This document shows, piece after piece, positions 1 to 6,953 of a stretch of 11,855 bases of DNA. Numbering within the stretch: the stretch's first letter is position 1; every line of letters begins with the position of its first letter. Origin of the DNA: Solirubrobacterales bacterium. Its GTDB lineage: Bacteria > Actinomycetota > Thermoleophilia > Solirubrobacterales > Solirubrobacteraceae. Both the position numbers and the translations under genes were made by a program. The notes beneath the pieces are model-generated. The model made no database searches and had not been told where the DNA came from. It saw only the letters and a list, made by a program, of their open reading frames with translations. The stretch covers positions 1 to 11,855 of the forward strand of contig JACRMD010000269.1 of assembly GCA_016215085.1 (NCBI GenBank), given 5' to 3'.

Positions 1-2545
1 CGGGGGCCGAGCCGCCGGCGTGCGACGTGAACGCGCCCGCGAGGTGGGACTCGCGCCCGCAGAGGTCGCGCGAGAGCCGCAGGGCGCCGCGCCTGCCGCC
101 GTCCACGGTGAGCGTGAGCCGCCGCAGCGGCACGTCGGGCAGCCCCTCGAAGATGGTCTGGATCCGCCCGTCGGCGGTCAGCGCCACGCCGGCGCGCATC
201 CGCAGCAGCCCGAGGTCGACGCCCATGCCCGGCAGGGTCGCGCCCGCGGCGGGCCGCAGCAGGTGCACCGGCCCGGAGAGCGGGAACGGCAGCAGCGCGG
301 TGTCGGCCTCCACGCTGCCGAGCCGCGACGCCGGCGGGCACGCCCGCGCGGCGAACTGCTCGTCGCTGCAGAGCGTCGTGAGGTTCGCGAGGTCGATCCC
401 CAGCCCGGCGGGCAGCGTCACGGCGGCGCGCCGCAGCGCCGCGGCGCCGTCGTCCTGCTCGACCGTGACGGCCAGGGGCGGGTGGGCGCCCTTGGCCACC
501 TCGCCCGGCGCGCCGAGCGACGCCCGCATCCGCGGGCCGAACGGCAGCTCCGCGCAGCCCGTGGCCGCGTAGGGCGCCTCGGCCGCCACCGCCGTGCCGT
601 CGACGGCCGTGATCGTCCCCCGCACCGCCTGCGCGGCGCACGACGTCGCGTTCTGCAGGAAGCCCTCGCGGTCGATGCGCAGCTCGATCGACCGGTAGGC
701 GACCGGGATGCCCTCGACCGCCTGGGGCAGGCCCTCGGTGACCACGTCGATCCCGCCGTCGTCGCGCAGGGCCAGCCGCGCCAGCACGGCGACCGTGCCG
801 AGGTCGAGCGCCGGCACCCTGGCCGACACGACCATCGCGAGCCCCGCCAGCGCGCCGTCGAAGCCGGACGTGAGGAACACGTCGCCCGACAGCGGCAGCG
901 GCGCCTCGCCGGTCCCGACGGTCAGGGCGACCGAGCCGACGCGCGCGGCCGGCGGGCACCTGCCCTCGCGCGCGTCCGCGGCCGGGCACATCGCCACGGC
1001 GCCGAGCCGTCCGGTGAGCCCCGGCGGCAGCGAGACCGACATCCCGCCGAGCCGCAGCTGCCGGTCCGGCCGGGTCACGCGGACCGACAGCGCGGTCCCG
1101 GCGCCCGCACGCGCGTCGCTGACGTCCGCGGCCAGCGACGGCGTGAACGCCGGCGGCGCGCAGTCCACGGTCGTGAAGGTGGCCTCCGGCGTCACCGTCG
1201 GCTGCCCGGTCCACGGCGTCAGCGGCGCGCGCGCGATCCGCGGGCCGCAGGTCGGCGGCGAGGTCAGGGTCGCGTGCGGCCCACCGTTGTAGGTGAACGT
1301 GAAGCGCGTGAAGGGCACCTGCGGCGCGTCCTCGAACACGTTGAGGATCGCGCCCGTCCGCTGGTCGACCGTGACGTCGCCGATGAGCTTCAGGCGCAGC
1401 CGCGGGTCCTCGACCGAGACGAAGTTGCGCAGGCGCTGGCCCGGCCTGGGGACGCCGAAGTAGACCTTGCCGGTCAGCGGTTCCGCCAGCAGCGGGGTCT
1501 CGAACCGCACGCGGCCGATCTCCGACGAGGCCGGGCACGCCGGCGGCGCGTCGCGGCCGGCGCCGAACTGCTCCTCGGTGCACGGCTCGAGGCCCTGCGC
1601 CAGCGGCGGGTTGAGCGCCACGCCCTCCGGCAGCTGCAGCGCGACGCGGCGGATGTAGGCCTGCCGCCGCGCGATGCCGTCGGGACCGACGGTGTCGCCG
1701 TCCGGCAGCACGAGCGTCGCCGACGACTCGCCGGGCCGGTCCGCGGGCACCTCGAGGGGGTCGATCTCCAGCCCGGGGGTGTACGGCACGCGGTCGCAGT
1801 CGCGCGGCGTGAACCCGGCGCTCGCGCTGCGCTCCACGCCGGCGTACGAGCGGATGGTCACGGTGGTCGTGGCGGGGGCGTCGCAGCGCGTCGGCAGCGA
1901 GATGAACGGCTTGGCGAGCGAGGGGTGGTCGGCCTGGTCGCCCCACAGCCGCAGGCTCATGCGGGTGATCTCGAGGTCGCCGACCAGCGTCCGCGCGATG
2001 CCGCGCACCGTCGAGGTCAGCCCGGCGTCGGTCGTCCGCACGCGGATCGGGCTCTCCAGGCGCACCGGGATCAGCCCGAGCGCGTTGAGCTGGATGCCCA
2101 GCCGCGCCGGCTCGTTCCCGGCGGGCGTCAGGTTGTACACGTCGCCTGCGATGTCGGCGAGCGGGAACGGGAGCGTCGAGACGTCGGCCAGCGCGGAGCC
2201 CACCCGCGTCGCCGGGTTCGCGCAGCCCGCGGCCGCGAAGGTCGCCTGCGGGCAGCGCGGGGTGGCGTTCGGATCGCCCACGACCCCGGCCGGCAGGGCG
2301 ATGTCCATGTCCTTCACATCGTCGCCGCCACCGCCCCCGAAGACGTCGCCGCCGCCGTCCATGCTGAACGACAGGCAGAAGTCGCGGTGCGCGCCGGCGG
2401 GCGCGTCGACGGGCGGCGCGCTGACGTTGCGGCACGGCTTGCCGGCCGCGATCGGGTGCGCGATCACGTTGGAAAGCCCCACCTCCGCCGCGGCCGGCGA
2501 CGGCACCGCGAGCAGGAGCACGACGACGGTCATCCAACGGCGCAC
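1..2545 (-). CDS. Large secreted multi-module Cys-containing repeat protein (3' end outside window)
   Basis: This minus-strand frame is open for 848 codons from a GTG at 2545 and leaves the window without a stop, so the C-terminus is missing. The start is chosen because AAGGGGGAG lies about 4 nt upstream and a signal peptide follows at once (basic MRRW, hydrophobic VVVLLLAVPSP, AAA cleavage site near residue 20). An in-frame ATG four codons on is less well placed for the RBS. The mature part repeats a module at about residues 80-220, 300-435, 500-640 and 706-830. Each begins with a beta-strand 'LPxGl', then two Cys flanking 'CP.(A/S)sriGsv', then 'PLsGxVy', and most close with 'F(E)g.PqvPf..l.l..gg..a.L...C'. 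I know this pattern from large hypothetical exported proteins of Thermoleophilia; no biochemical role is known to me. The paired Cys suggest disulfides outside the cell. A wall or surface role is inference only. Confidence 0.85.
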   Translation of the reverse strand, partial: MRRWMTVVVLLLAVPSPAAAEVGLSNVIAHPIAAGKPCRNVSAPPVDAPAGAHRDFCLSFSMDGGGDVFGGGGGDDVKDMDIALPAGVVGDPNATPRCPQATFAAAGCANPATRVGSALADVSTLPFPLADIAGDVYNLTPAGNEPARLGIQLNALGLIPVRLESPIRVRTTDAGLTSTVRGIARTLVGDLEITRMSLRLWGDQADHPSLAKPFISLPTRCDAPATTTVTIRSYAGVERSASAGFTPRDCDRVPYTPGLEIDPLEVPADRPGESSATLVLPDGDTVGPDGIARRQAYIRRVALQLPEGVALNPPLAQGLEPCTEEQFGAGRDAPPACPASSEIGRVRFETPLLAEPLTGKVYFGVPRPGQRLRNFVSVEDPRLRLKLIGDVTVDQRTGAILNVFEDAPQVPFTRFTFTYNGGPHATLTSPPTCGPRIARAPLTPWTGQPTVTPEATFTTVDCAPPAFTPSLAADVSDARAGAGTALSVRVTRPDRQLRLGGMSVSLPPGLTGRLGAVAMCPAADAREGRCPPAARVGSVALTVGTGEAPLPLSGDVFLTSGFDGALAGLAMVVSARVPALDLGTVAVLARLALRDDGGIDVVTEGLPQAVEGIPVAYRSIELRIDREGFLQNATSCAAQAVRGTITAVDGTAVAAEAPYAATGCAELPFGPRMRASLGAPGEVAKGAHPPLAVTVEQDDGAAALRRAAVTLPAGLGIDLANLTTLCSDEQFAARACPPASRLGSVEADTALLPFPLSGPVHLLRPAAGATLPGMGVDLGLLRMRAGVALTADGRIQTIFEGLPDVPLRRLTLTVDGGRRGALRLSRDLCGRESHLAGAFTSHAGGSAP

Positions 2546-2706
2546 GGGACTCCCCCTTCCCCACCTGAACGTCAACGGACAGTAGGTCGGCCCGAAACCG
2601 GCTGTCAAGGCCGCGAAGTGGTGCGTTGGGGGGTTTCCCTGATGCGGCGCCGGCGGCGCGCGACCAGGATCCCCGGCTCCCTCTCCCCGACCCGAGGACC
2701 TCCACG
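2546..2706. other. Divergent intergenic region between secreted repeat protein and cupredoxin unit
   Basis: This 161-bp gap holds the leftward promoter described separately and its RBS. For the rightward cupredoxin pair I find GAGGA at 2694-2698, 8 nt before the TTG start, but no convincing -35/-10 pair. A GC-only stretch around 2645-2662 (GCGGCGCCGGCGGCGCGCG) is imperfectly self-complementary and could fold, but it has no terminator-like T tract and may be composition alone. Confidence 0.5.
2579..2608 (-). promoter_or_regulatory. Sigma-70 type promoter for the secreted repeat protein
   Basis: On the minus strand a perfect -35 TTGACA (2608-2603) is followed after 18 nt by TACTGT (2584-2579), which fits the TANNNT -10 pattern usual in high-GC actinobacteria. 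Transcription would start near 2572, leaving a leader of roughly 26 nt that holds the AAGGGGGAG ribosome binding site before the GTG at 2545. The spacing and the GC-rich surroundings make a chance match less likely, but the -10 matches TATAAT at only three positions. Confidence 0.6.
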
Positions 2707-3783
2707 TTGCACCGCACCAGCAAGGCCGTGTTCGCGGCCGCCCTGTGCAGCCTCGCGCTGCCCGCCGCCTCCCAGGCGGCCACGAAGGACGTCTTCGCCG
2801 GCTTCCCCGGCGCGCCGCCCAAGTCGATGCCCAAGGACGCCAACGTCGCGGCGTTCTTCCCGGGCACCGTCAAGATCGCCGCGGGCGACAGCCTGCGCCT
2901 GCAGCCGACCGGCTGCCCGGCGGTCACGGTCTCCAAGGCCGGCGACGTCCCGTCGTTCCTCTCGACCCTCGAGGCGACCCCCGTCGCCGGCGCCAAGGAC
3001 GCGGCCGGCGCCGCGTTCTGGTTCAACGGGCAGCCGACGGCGATGGCCAACCCGGCCGTCTTCTTCGGCGCCAAGAGCCCGGCGACGTTCACCGGCAAGC
3101 TGCTGTCCTCGGGCTTCCCGATGGGCCCGGGCGCGCCGAAGCCGTTCGTCGTGAAGTTCCCGAAGGCCGGCACCTACACCCTGGCGTGCCCGCTGTTCGC
3201 CGGCATGGAGGGCACCGTCACGGTCCTGCGCAAGGGCGCCGAGGTCCCGTCCGCGAAGGCCGACATGGCCCGCGCCCGGCAGGCGTTCAAGAAGGCGCTG
3301 GCCCGCGTCAGGAAGCTCGACAAGCAGGCCGCGCCGGCCGGTGACGTCATCGTCGCGGGCCCCGACGCCGCGACCGGCGAGATGCTCTACCGCTTCACGC
3401 CCGCGGCCAAGACGGTGAAGGTCGGCACGCCGGTCACGCTCACGATGAGCACCGGCACGCGCGAGATCCACACGTTCACCTTTGCGAGCAACCTCAAGAA
3501 GCTGGCCAAGAAGGCCGAGGGCTTCCTCGGCGCGCCCGCCGCCAAGGGCCAGGGCCCGGCGCTGGACCCGGTCCAGCTCTACCGCTCCGAGCCCGCGGGC
3601 ACCGCGCTCTCCTACGACGGCGCCAACCACGGCGACGGCTTCCTGAACACCGGCATCCTCGACGACGACGCCGGCTCGCCGTTCCCGAAGTCCGACACGG
3701 TGACGTTCACCAAGCCGGGCACCTACAAGTTCCTCTGCCTCGTCCACCCGGACATGCAGGGCAAGGTCACGGTCACCGGGTAG
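2707..3783 (+). CDS. Exported two-domain cupredoxin (plastocyanin-like), first domain degenerate
   Basis: The protein has 358 residues from a TTG at 2707. That start has GAGGA 8 nt upstream and puts a signal peptide at the very N-terminus (HRTSKAVFAAALCSLALPAASQA, cleavage near residue 25); starts further upstream add a Pro/Asp-rich stretch before the signal. Two blue-copper-fold domains follow (about 45-175 and 215-358), joined by a charged, probably helical linker (183-209). Domain 2 has a full type 1 copper set: H255 in REIHTFTF, then C344, H347 and M350 in CLVHPDM. Domain 1 keeps the end strand GTYTLACPLFAGMEGTVTV with C161 and M167, but Phe164 replaces the ligand His, and GCPAVTV (69-75) stands where a GFHxVxF-like strand is expected. 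It probably binds one copper, in domain 2, outside the membrane. The physiological partner is unknown. The next gene starts 3 nt after the stop. Confidence 0.88.
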   Translation: MHRTSKAVFAAALCSLALPAASQAATKDVFAGFPGAPPKSMPKDANVAAFFPGTVKIAAGDSLRLQPTGCPAVTVSKAGDVPSFLSTLEATPVAGAKDAAGAAFWFNGQPTAMANPAVFFGAKSPATFTGKLLSSGFPMGPGAPKPFVVKFPKAGTYTLACPLFAGMEGTVTVLRKGAEVPSAKADMARARQAFKKALARVRKLDKQAAPAGDVIVAGPDAATGEMLYRFTPAAKTVKVGTPVTLTMSTGTREIHTFTFASNLKKLAKKAEGFLGAPAAKGQGPALDPVQLYRSEPAGTALSYDGANHGDGFLNTGILDDDAGSPFPKSDTVTFTKPGTYKFLCLVHPDMQGKVTVTG

Positions 3784-3786
3784 CCG

Positions 3787-4143
3787 GTGCGCCGCATCGT
3801 CACGGCCGTCGCGCTCGCCGCCCTCGTGGCGGCGGGCGCGGCCGACGCCGCCAAGCCGAAGGGCAGGACCCGCACCGTGCACGTCGGCTCGGACTACTAC
3901 GACCCGGCGAAGCTCACGATCGACGTGGGCGACAAGGTCGTGTGGCGGTGGAAGGGCACCGGCTTCAGCCCGCACGACGTCGCGGTCGACTCGGGCCCCG
4001 AGACCTTCGCCTCGCCGACGCAGTACACGGGCACGTTCGCCCACCGCTTCAAGAAGGCCGGGACCTACCTCCTGTACTGCACGCAGCACGACATGACCCA
4101 GACGGTCGTCGTGCGCAAGAAGAAGAAGAAGGCCCGGCGCTAG
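3787..4143 (+). CDS. Small exported single-domain cupredoxin (type 1 copper protein)
   Basis: This 118-residue protein starts at GTG 3787, 3 nt after the previous stop and with no strong RBS, so it is probably translated by coupling. Residues 1-22 form a signal peptide (MRRIVTAVALAALVAAGAADA). The mature chain is one cupredoxin domain: a strand TIDVGDKVVWRW, H63 in SPHDV, and the C-terminal ligand loop CTQHDM giving C98, H101 and M103. The Cys-to-Met distance is five residues, one less than CxxHxxM in the neighbouring protein and in amicyanin-type loops. The chain ends in KKKKKARR, coded by five consecutive AAG codons. It is likely an electron carrier or copper-binding protein outside the membrane, made together with the two-domain cupredoxin. 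The TAG stop shares the palindrome CTAG with the stop of the convergent membrane protein gene. Confidence 0.87.
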   Translation: MRRIVTAVALAALVAAGAADAAKPKGRTRTVHVGSDYYDPAKLTIDVGDKVVWRWKGTGFSPHDVAVDSGPETFASPTQYTGTFAHRFKKAGTYLLYCTQHDMTQTVVVRKKKKKARR

Positions 4144-4628
4144 GCGAACGGCTTGGCGACCATGAAGTAGATCGCCACGAGGATGAGCAGGCTGGCGACC
4201 GCGCCGGCCGTCGCGTTGCGGCGCGCCAGCGACTCGACCTCGGCGCTCCACGCCACCGGACCGCCGCCCGCGCCCTGCACGTCGCGGGCGGTGAGCTCGG
4301 CGAGCTTGCGCTCGATGGGCGCGAACACCGCGCCGCCCATGCCCAGCAGCACGATCAGGATCACGAGCGGGACCGTGACCCACGTCTCGCTCCAGTAGTC
4401 GCGGTCGCTGGCCAGGTAGGCCCCGAGCAGGAGCGCCACCGTCGCGGCCGGGGTGATGAGCCGCTTGCCGATCAGGTGCATGGTCTCGTACATCGCCGGC
4501 ACCGCCGCCGGGTGGTTGCGCGTGACGTACGGGACCATGATCGGGTAGGCGAACGTGACGCCGAAGGCCAGGACGATCGCCATCACGTGGAGGGCGACGA
4601 CCGCGTCGTAGAACTGCACCGCGAGCAT
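4140..4628 (-). CDS. DUF2269-like four-helix integral membrane protein
   Basis: The 162-residue product starts at ATG 4628. It has four hydrophobic segments at about residues 8-32, 57-74, 83-103 and 141-158, with a charged loop between helices 3 and 4 (APIERKLAELTARD). The opening 'FYDAVVALHVMAIVLAFG' and the 'MYETMHLIGKRL' segment before helix 2 resemble the DUF2269 family of predicted membrane proteins, whose function is not established. H14 and H51 lie near or within helices and could bind a metal or heme, but that is speculation. The gene is convergent with the cupredoxin pair; the two stops share CTAG with no room for a terminator between them. It is divergent from the serine hydrolase with a 40-bp gap, which must hold the start signals for both. 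Family assignment is moderately sure; function is unknown. Confidence 0.8.
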   Translation of the reverse strand: MLAVQFYDAVVALHVMAIVLAFGVTFAYPIMVPYVTRNHPAAVPAMYETMHLIGKRLITPAATVALLLGAYLASDRDYWSETWVTVPLVILIVLLGMGGAVFAPIERKLAELTARDVQGAGGGPVAWSAEVESLARRNATAGAVASLLILVAIYFMVAKPFA

Positions 4629-4668
4629 GCGCGGACCCTACCGGCGCGCGAAGACGCCTTCGGCGGGT
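4629..4668. promoter_or_regulatory. 40-bp divergent gap between the DUF2269-like gene and the serine hydrolase gene
   Basis: This short gap must hold start signals for both divergent genes, unless one is read from further inside the other. I see no clear -35/-10 pair and no strong Shine-Dalgarno sequence for the ATG at 4669, only GGCGGG directly before it. A 4-bp stem with a TTC loop (CGCC 4655-4658, GGCG 4662-4665) is too small to mean much alone. Confidence 0.3.
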
Positions 4669-6204
4669 ATGAACGATGGCGTGCATCTGAGGCGGGCAGG
4701 GATCCTCGCCGGGGCGGTCGCGCTGCTGTGCGCGACCCCGGCCGGCGCGAAGACGTGCGACGAGCCGGCGGCCGACTGGTCGCGCGCGGCGCCGGCCGAC
4801 GCCGGCATGGACGCCGCGAAGCTCCAGGAGGCGCTGGACTACGGCACGAGCGAGCTGGGCTTCGCCGTGCGCGTCTACCGGCGCGGCTGCCTGGTGGGCG
4901 AGGACCGCGCGGCGGCGGTCAACCGCGGCACGCAGTTCGAGAGCTGGTCGATGGCCAAGTCCGTGACGTCGCTGGTCTTCGGCCGCGCGATGACGCTCGG
5001 CCTGATCAGCCCCGACGACCCCGTCGGCGCGCTCGTCACCGAGGCCGACCGCGCCCACGGGGCGATCACCGCGCGCGACCTGCTGACGATGACCTCGGGC
5101 CTGCGCTGGAACGGGTTCCGCGACTACGACATCGCCATGCCCGACCGCCTCAAGGACGCGCTGACGGTGGGCATCGCCCACCCGCCGGGCGAGTACTACG
5201 AGTACTCCCAGAGCGGCCCGGCGCTGCTGGCCGAGGCGGTCCAGCGCGCGGTCGGCGAGGACTTCCAGGCCTTCGCGCAGCGCGAGCTGCTGACGCCGCT
5301 GGGCATCGAGCCGGGCACGTGGCGCTGGGTGCGCGACAGCAAGGGCCACACGCAGGGCTTCTTCGGCGTGCAGATGACGCCCGACGACTACGGCCGGCTC
5401 GGCGAGCTGCTGCGCCGCGGCGGCGTCTGGAAGGGCCGGCGGCTGCTGTCGACGCGCTACGTGCGCGAGGCGGTCGCCCCGAGCCCCACCAACGGCTGCT
5501 ACGGCTGGCTGATCTGGGTCAACGCGGCCAAGCCGTGCATCGGCCCGCGCATCACTGAGCGGCCCGTCACCGACAGCCGCGACTTCCCCGACCTGCCGGC
5601 CGACCTGTACCGGTTCTCGGGCCTGTTCGGCCAGCTCGTCACCGTCTTCCCGTCGCAGGACCTCGTCGTGGTGCGCACCGGCCAGGACAAGGGCCTGGTG
5701 TTCGCCGGCGGCGCGGGCTGGGAGCACGACCTGTACGCCAAGGTCCTGGCGTCGATCACCGACCAGCGGATCGAGCCGCCCGGGGACGCGCCGGCGGTGG
5801 GCGGGGTCGTCGACCGGCCCAACGCCGACAAGGGCTTCCAGGACGCGCTGCTCGAGCCGCAGGAGTACGCCAAGCCGTGGCTCGACGAGCCGCTGCCGCC
5901 GGCCGGCCCCGAGCGGGCGCGCGCGGTCCGGCTGCGCCTCGCGCACCCGAAGGTGAGCCGCAAGCGGATCGTCACCGCGCGCCTGACCTGCCCGGCCCGC
6001 GCGCCGCGGGCCTGCCGCGGCACCGCGACGCTCGAGCGCGCGAAGGGCGCCAAGCGCTACGCGGCCGCGCCCGGCCGGACGATCCTGGTGCGCTTCCGGC
6101 TGCGCCACCGGCCCAAGGCGCCGGTGTCGCTCGTGCTCGGCGCGGTGAACGAGGACGCGACGGGTGGCACGCCGTCGCGGATCTCGGTCACCATCCGCCG
6201 ATGA
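4669..6204 (+). CDS. Secreted serine hydrolase (class C beta-lactamase/esterase fold) with C-terminal beta domain
   Basis: From ATG 4669 the product has 511 residues. An upstream in-frame ATG at 4627 would add 14 residues before the signal peptide (VHLRRAGILAGAVALLCATPAGA) and overlap the divergent gene's start, so it is disfavoured. The catalytic fold covers about 30-380. Ser94 and Lys97 in SWSMAKS form the SxxK motif. Tyr179 in EYSQSGPALL is the YxN-type motif with Gln in place of Asn. 'FSGLFGQLVTVFPSQDLVVV' sits where the family's third motif and final strands lie and lacks a KTG. This pattern matches general serine hydrolases of the NylB/EstB type better than true beta-lactamases. The substrate cannot be read from the sequence. 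Residues about 415-511 form an added domain (VTARLTCPARAPRACRGTATL, then basic strands) like the tails of exported Thermoleophilia proteins. ATGA overlap couples it to the methyltransferase. Confidence 0.88.
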   Translation: MNDGVHLRRAGILAGAVALLCATPAGAKTCDEPAADWSRAAPADAGMDAAKLQEALDYGTSELGFAVRVYRRGCLVGEDRAAAVNRGTQFESWSMAKSVTSLVFGRAMTLGLISPDDPVGALVTEADRAHGAITARDLLTMTSGLRWNGFRDYDIAMPDRLKDALTVGIAHPPGEYYEYSQSGPALLAEAVQRAVGEDFQAFAQRELLTPLGIEPGTWRWVRDSKGHTQGFFGVQMTPDDYGRLGELLRRGGVWKGRRLLSTRYVREAVAPSPTNGCYGWLIWVNAAKPCIGPRITERPVTDSRDFPDLPADLYRFSGLFGQLVTVFPSQDLVVVRTGQDKGLVFAGGAGWEHDLYAKVLASITDQRIEPPGDAPAVGGVVDRPNADKGFQDALLEPQEYAKPWLDEPLPPAGPERARAVRLRLAHPKVSRKRIVTARLTCPARAPRACRGTATLERAKGAKRYAAAPGRTILVRFRLRHRPKAPVSLVLGAVNEDATGGTPSRISVTIRR

Positions 6205-6953
6205 CCGGCGGCGACGGGCTCCTTCGCGACTACAGCAACCAGGCGCGCACCTACGACCGCACGCGCTCGGCGAGCCCGGGCATCGTCGCGGCGCTGCGCC
6301 GCGCGCTGGACGGCGCGCCCGGCCGGCGCCTGCTCGACGTGGGCGGCGGCACCGGCAACTACGCGGCGGCGCTGCGCGACGAGGGCTGGGAGGTCGTCGT
6401 CGTCGACGCCTCGGCGGCGATGCTCGAGCGCGCCGCCCCCAAGGGCCTGCAGACCGTCGAGGCCGACGCGCAGGACCTGCCCTTTCCCGACGGCGCCTTC
6501 GACGCCGTCATGTTGGTGTCCATGCTCCACCACGTCGACGACCGCGCGCGGGCGCTGCGCGAGGCGCGCCGCGTGGTGCGACCGGGCGGGCGCGTCGCGG
6601 TGCTCGTGTCCACGCACGAGGACATCGAGGACATGTGGCTCATCGACTGGTTCCCGAGCACGCGGCGCTGGATGGAGCAGTCGCACCCGCGGCGCGACGA
6701 CATCCTCGCCGAGCTGCCGGGCGCGACGTTCGAGCTCTACGCCTACGACGACCTGAGCGACCTGACGAACTCCGCGCTCGCCGGCCGTCCCGAGCTCGTG
6801 CTCGATCCCGAGCTGCGCCGCCAGACCAGCTACTTCGAGCGCCTGGAGCGCGACCACCCCGAGGAGCTCGAGGCCGGGCTGCAGCGGCTGCGCACCGACC
6901 CGCCGCCCGGCAAGCCGGGCACGGCGACGGTCATGCGCTGGACCGCGCCCTAG
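6201..6953 (+). CDS. Class I SAM-dependent methyltransferase (Methyltransf_11 type)
   Basis: The 250-residue cytoplasmic protein starts at ATG 6201, overlapping the hydrolase stop by 4 nt (ATGA), which indicates translational coupling. Motif I for S-adenosylmethionine binding is LLDVGGGTGNYA (44-55). Asp69 ends strand 2 (VVVVDAS) and would hold the ribose. Motif II/III is ADAQDLPFPDGAFDAV (88-103), followed by SMLHHVDD (107-114) and the RVVRPGGRVAVL strand (124-135). This is the usual arrangement of Methyltransf_11/25 proteins acting on small molecules or lipids; the acceptor is unknown. The C-terminal third (140-250) is acidic and aromatic (DMWLIDWFPSTRRWMEQS) and is probably the substrate lid. 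Coupling to a secreted hydrolase gives no obvious shared pathway. The TAG stop forms a shared CTAG with the convergent cupin gene. Confidence 0.9.
   Translation: MTGGDGLLRDYSNQARTYDRTRSASPGIVAALRRALDGAPGRRLLDVGGGTGNYAAALRDEGWEVVVVDASAAMLERAAPKGLQTVEADAQDLPFPDGAFDAVMLVSMLHHVDDRARALREARRVVRPGGRVAVLVSTHEDIEDMWLIDWFPSTRRWMEQSHPRRDDILAELPGATFELYAYDDLSDLTNSALAGRPELVLDPELRRQTSYFERLERDHPEELEAGLQRLRTDPPPGKPGTATVMRWTAP

Noticed and set aside
2641..2665. GC palindrome-like stretch as a terminator or operator
   Set aside because: Complementarity is imperfect, consists only of G and C apart from its ends, and has no T tract; composition alone can explain it.
20..3154. A plus-strand frame open for over 1000 codons across the left part of the window
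   Set aside because: Its product is an Arg/Pro/Gly/His-rich string without domains. The minus strand over 1-2545 gives a signal peptide and repeated Cys modules, and the plus-strand cupredoxin frame explains 2707 onward. Long antisense frames are expected at this GC content.
4627..4668. Earlier ATG at 4627 for the serine hydrolase, which would make its start overlap the divergent gene's ATG in a CATG palindrome
   Set aside because: It would place 14 extra residues (MRGPYRRAKTPSAG) ahead of a normal signal peptide and has no better RBS. The ATG at 4669 is preferred, though neither is proven.
2605..6108. A minus-strand frame open for over 1100 codons antisense to the cupredoxins and serine hydrolase
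   Set aside because: Composition is shadow-like (Arg, Ala, Gly, His, Val runs) with no recognisable domain, and it overlaps several well-supported genes on both strands.
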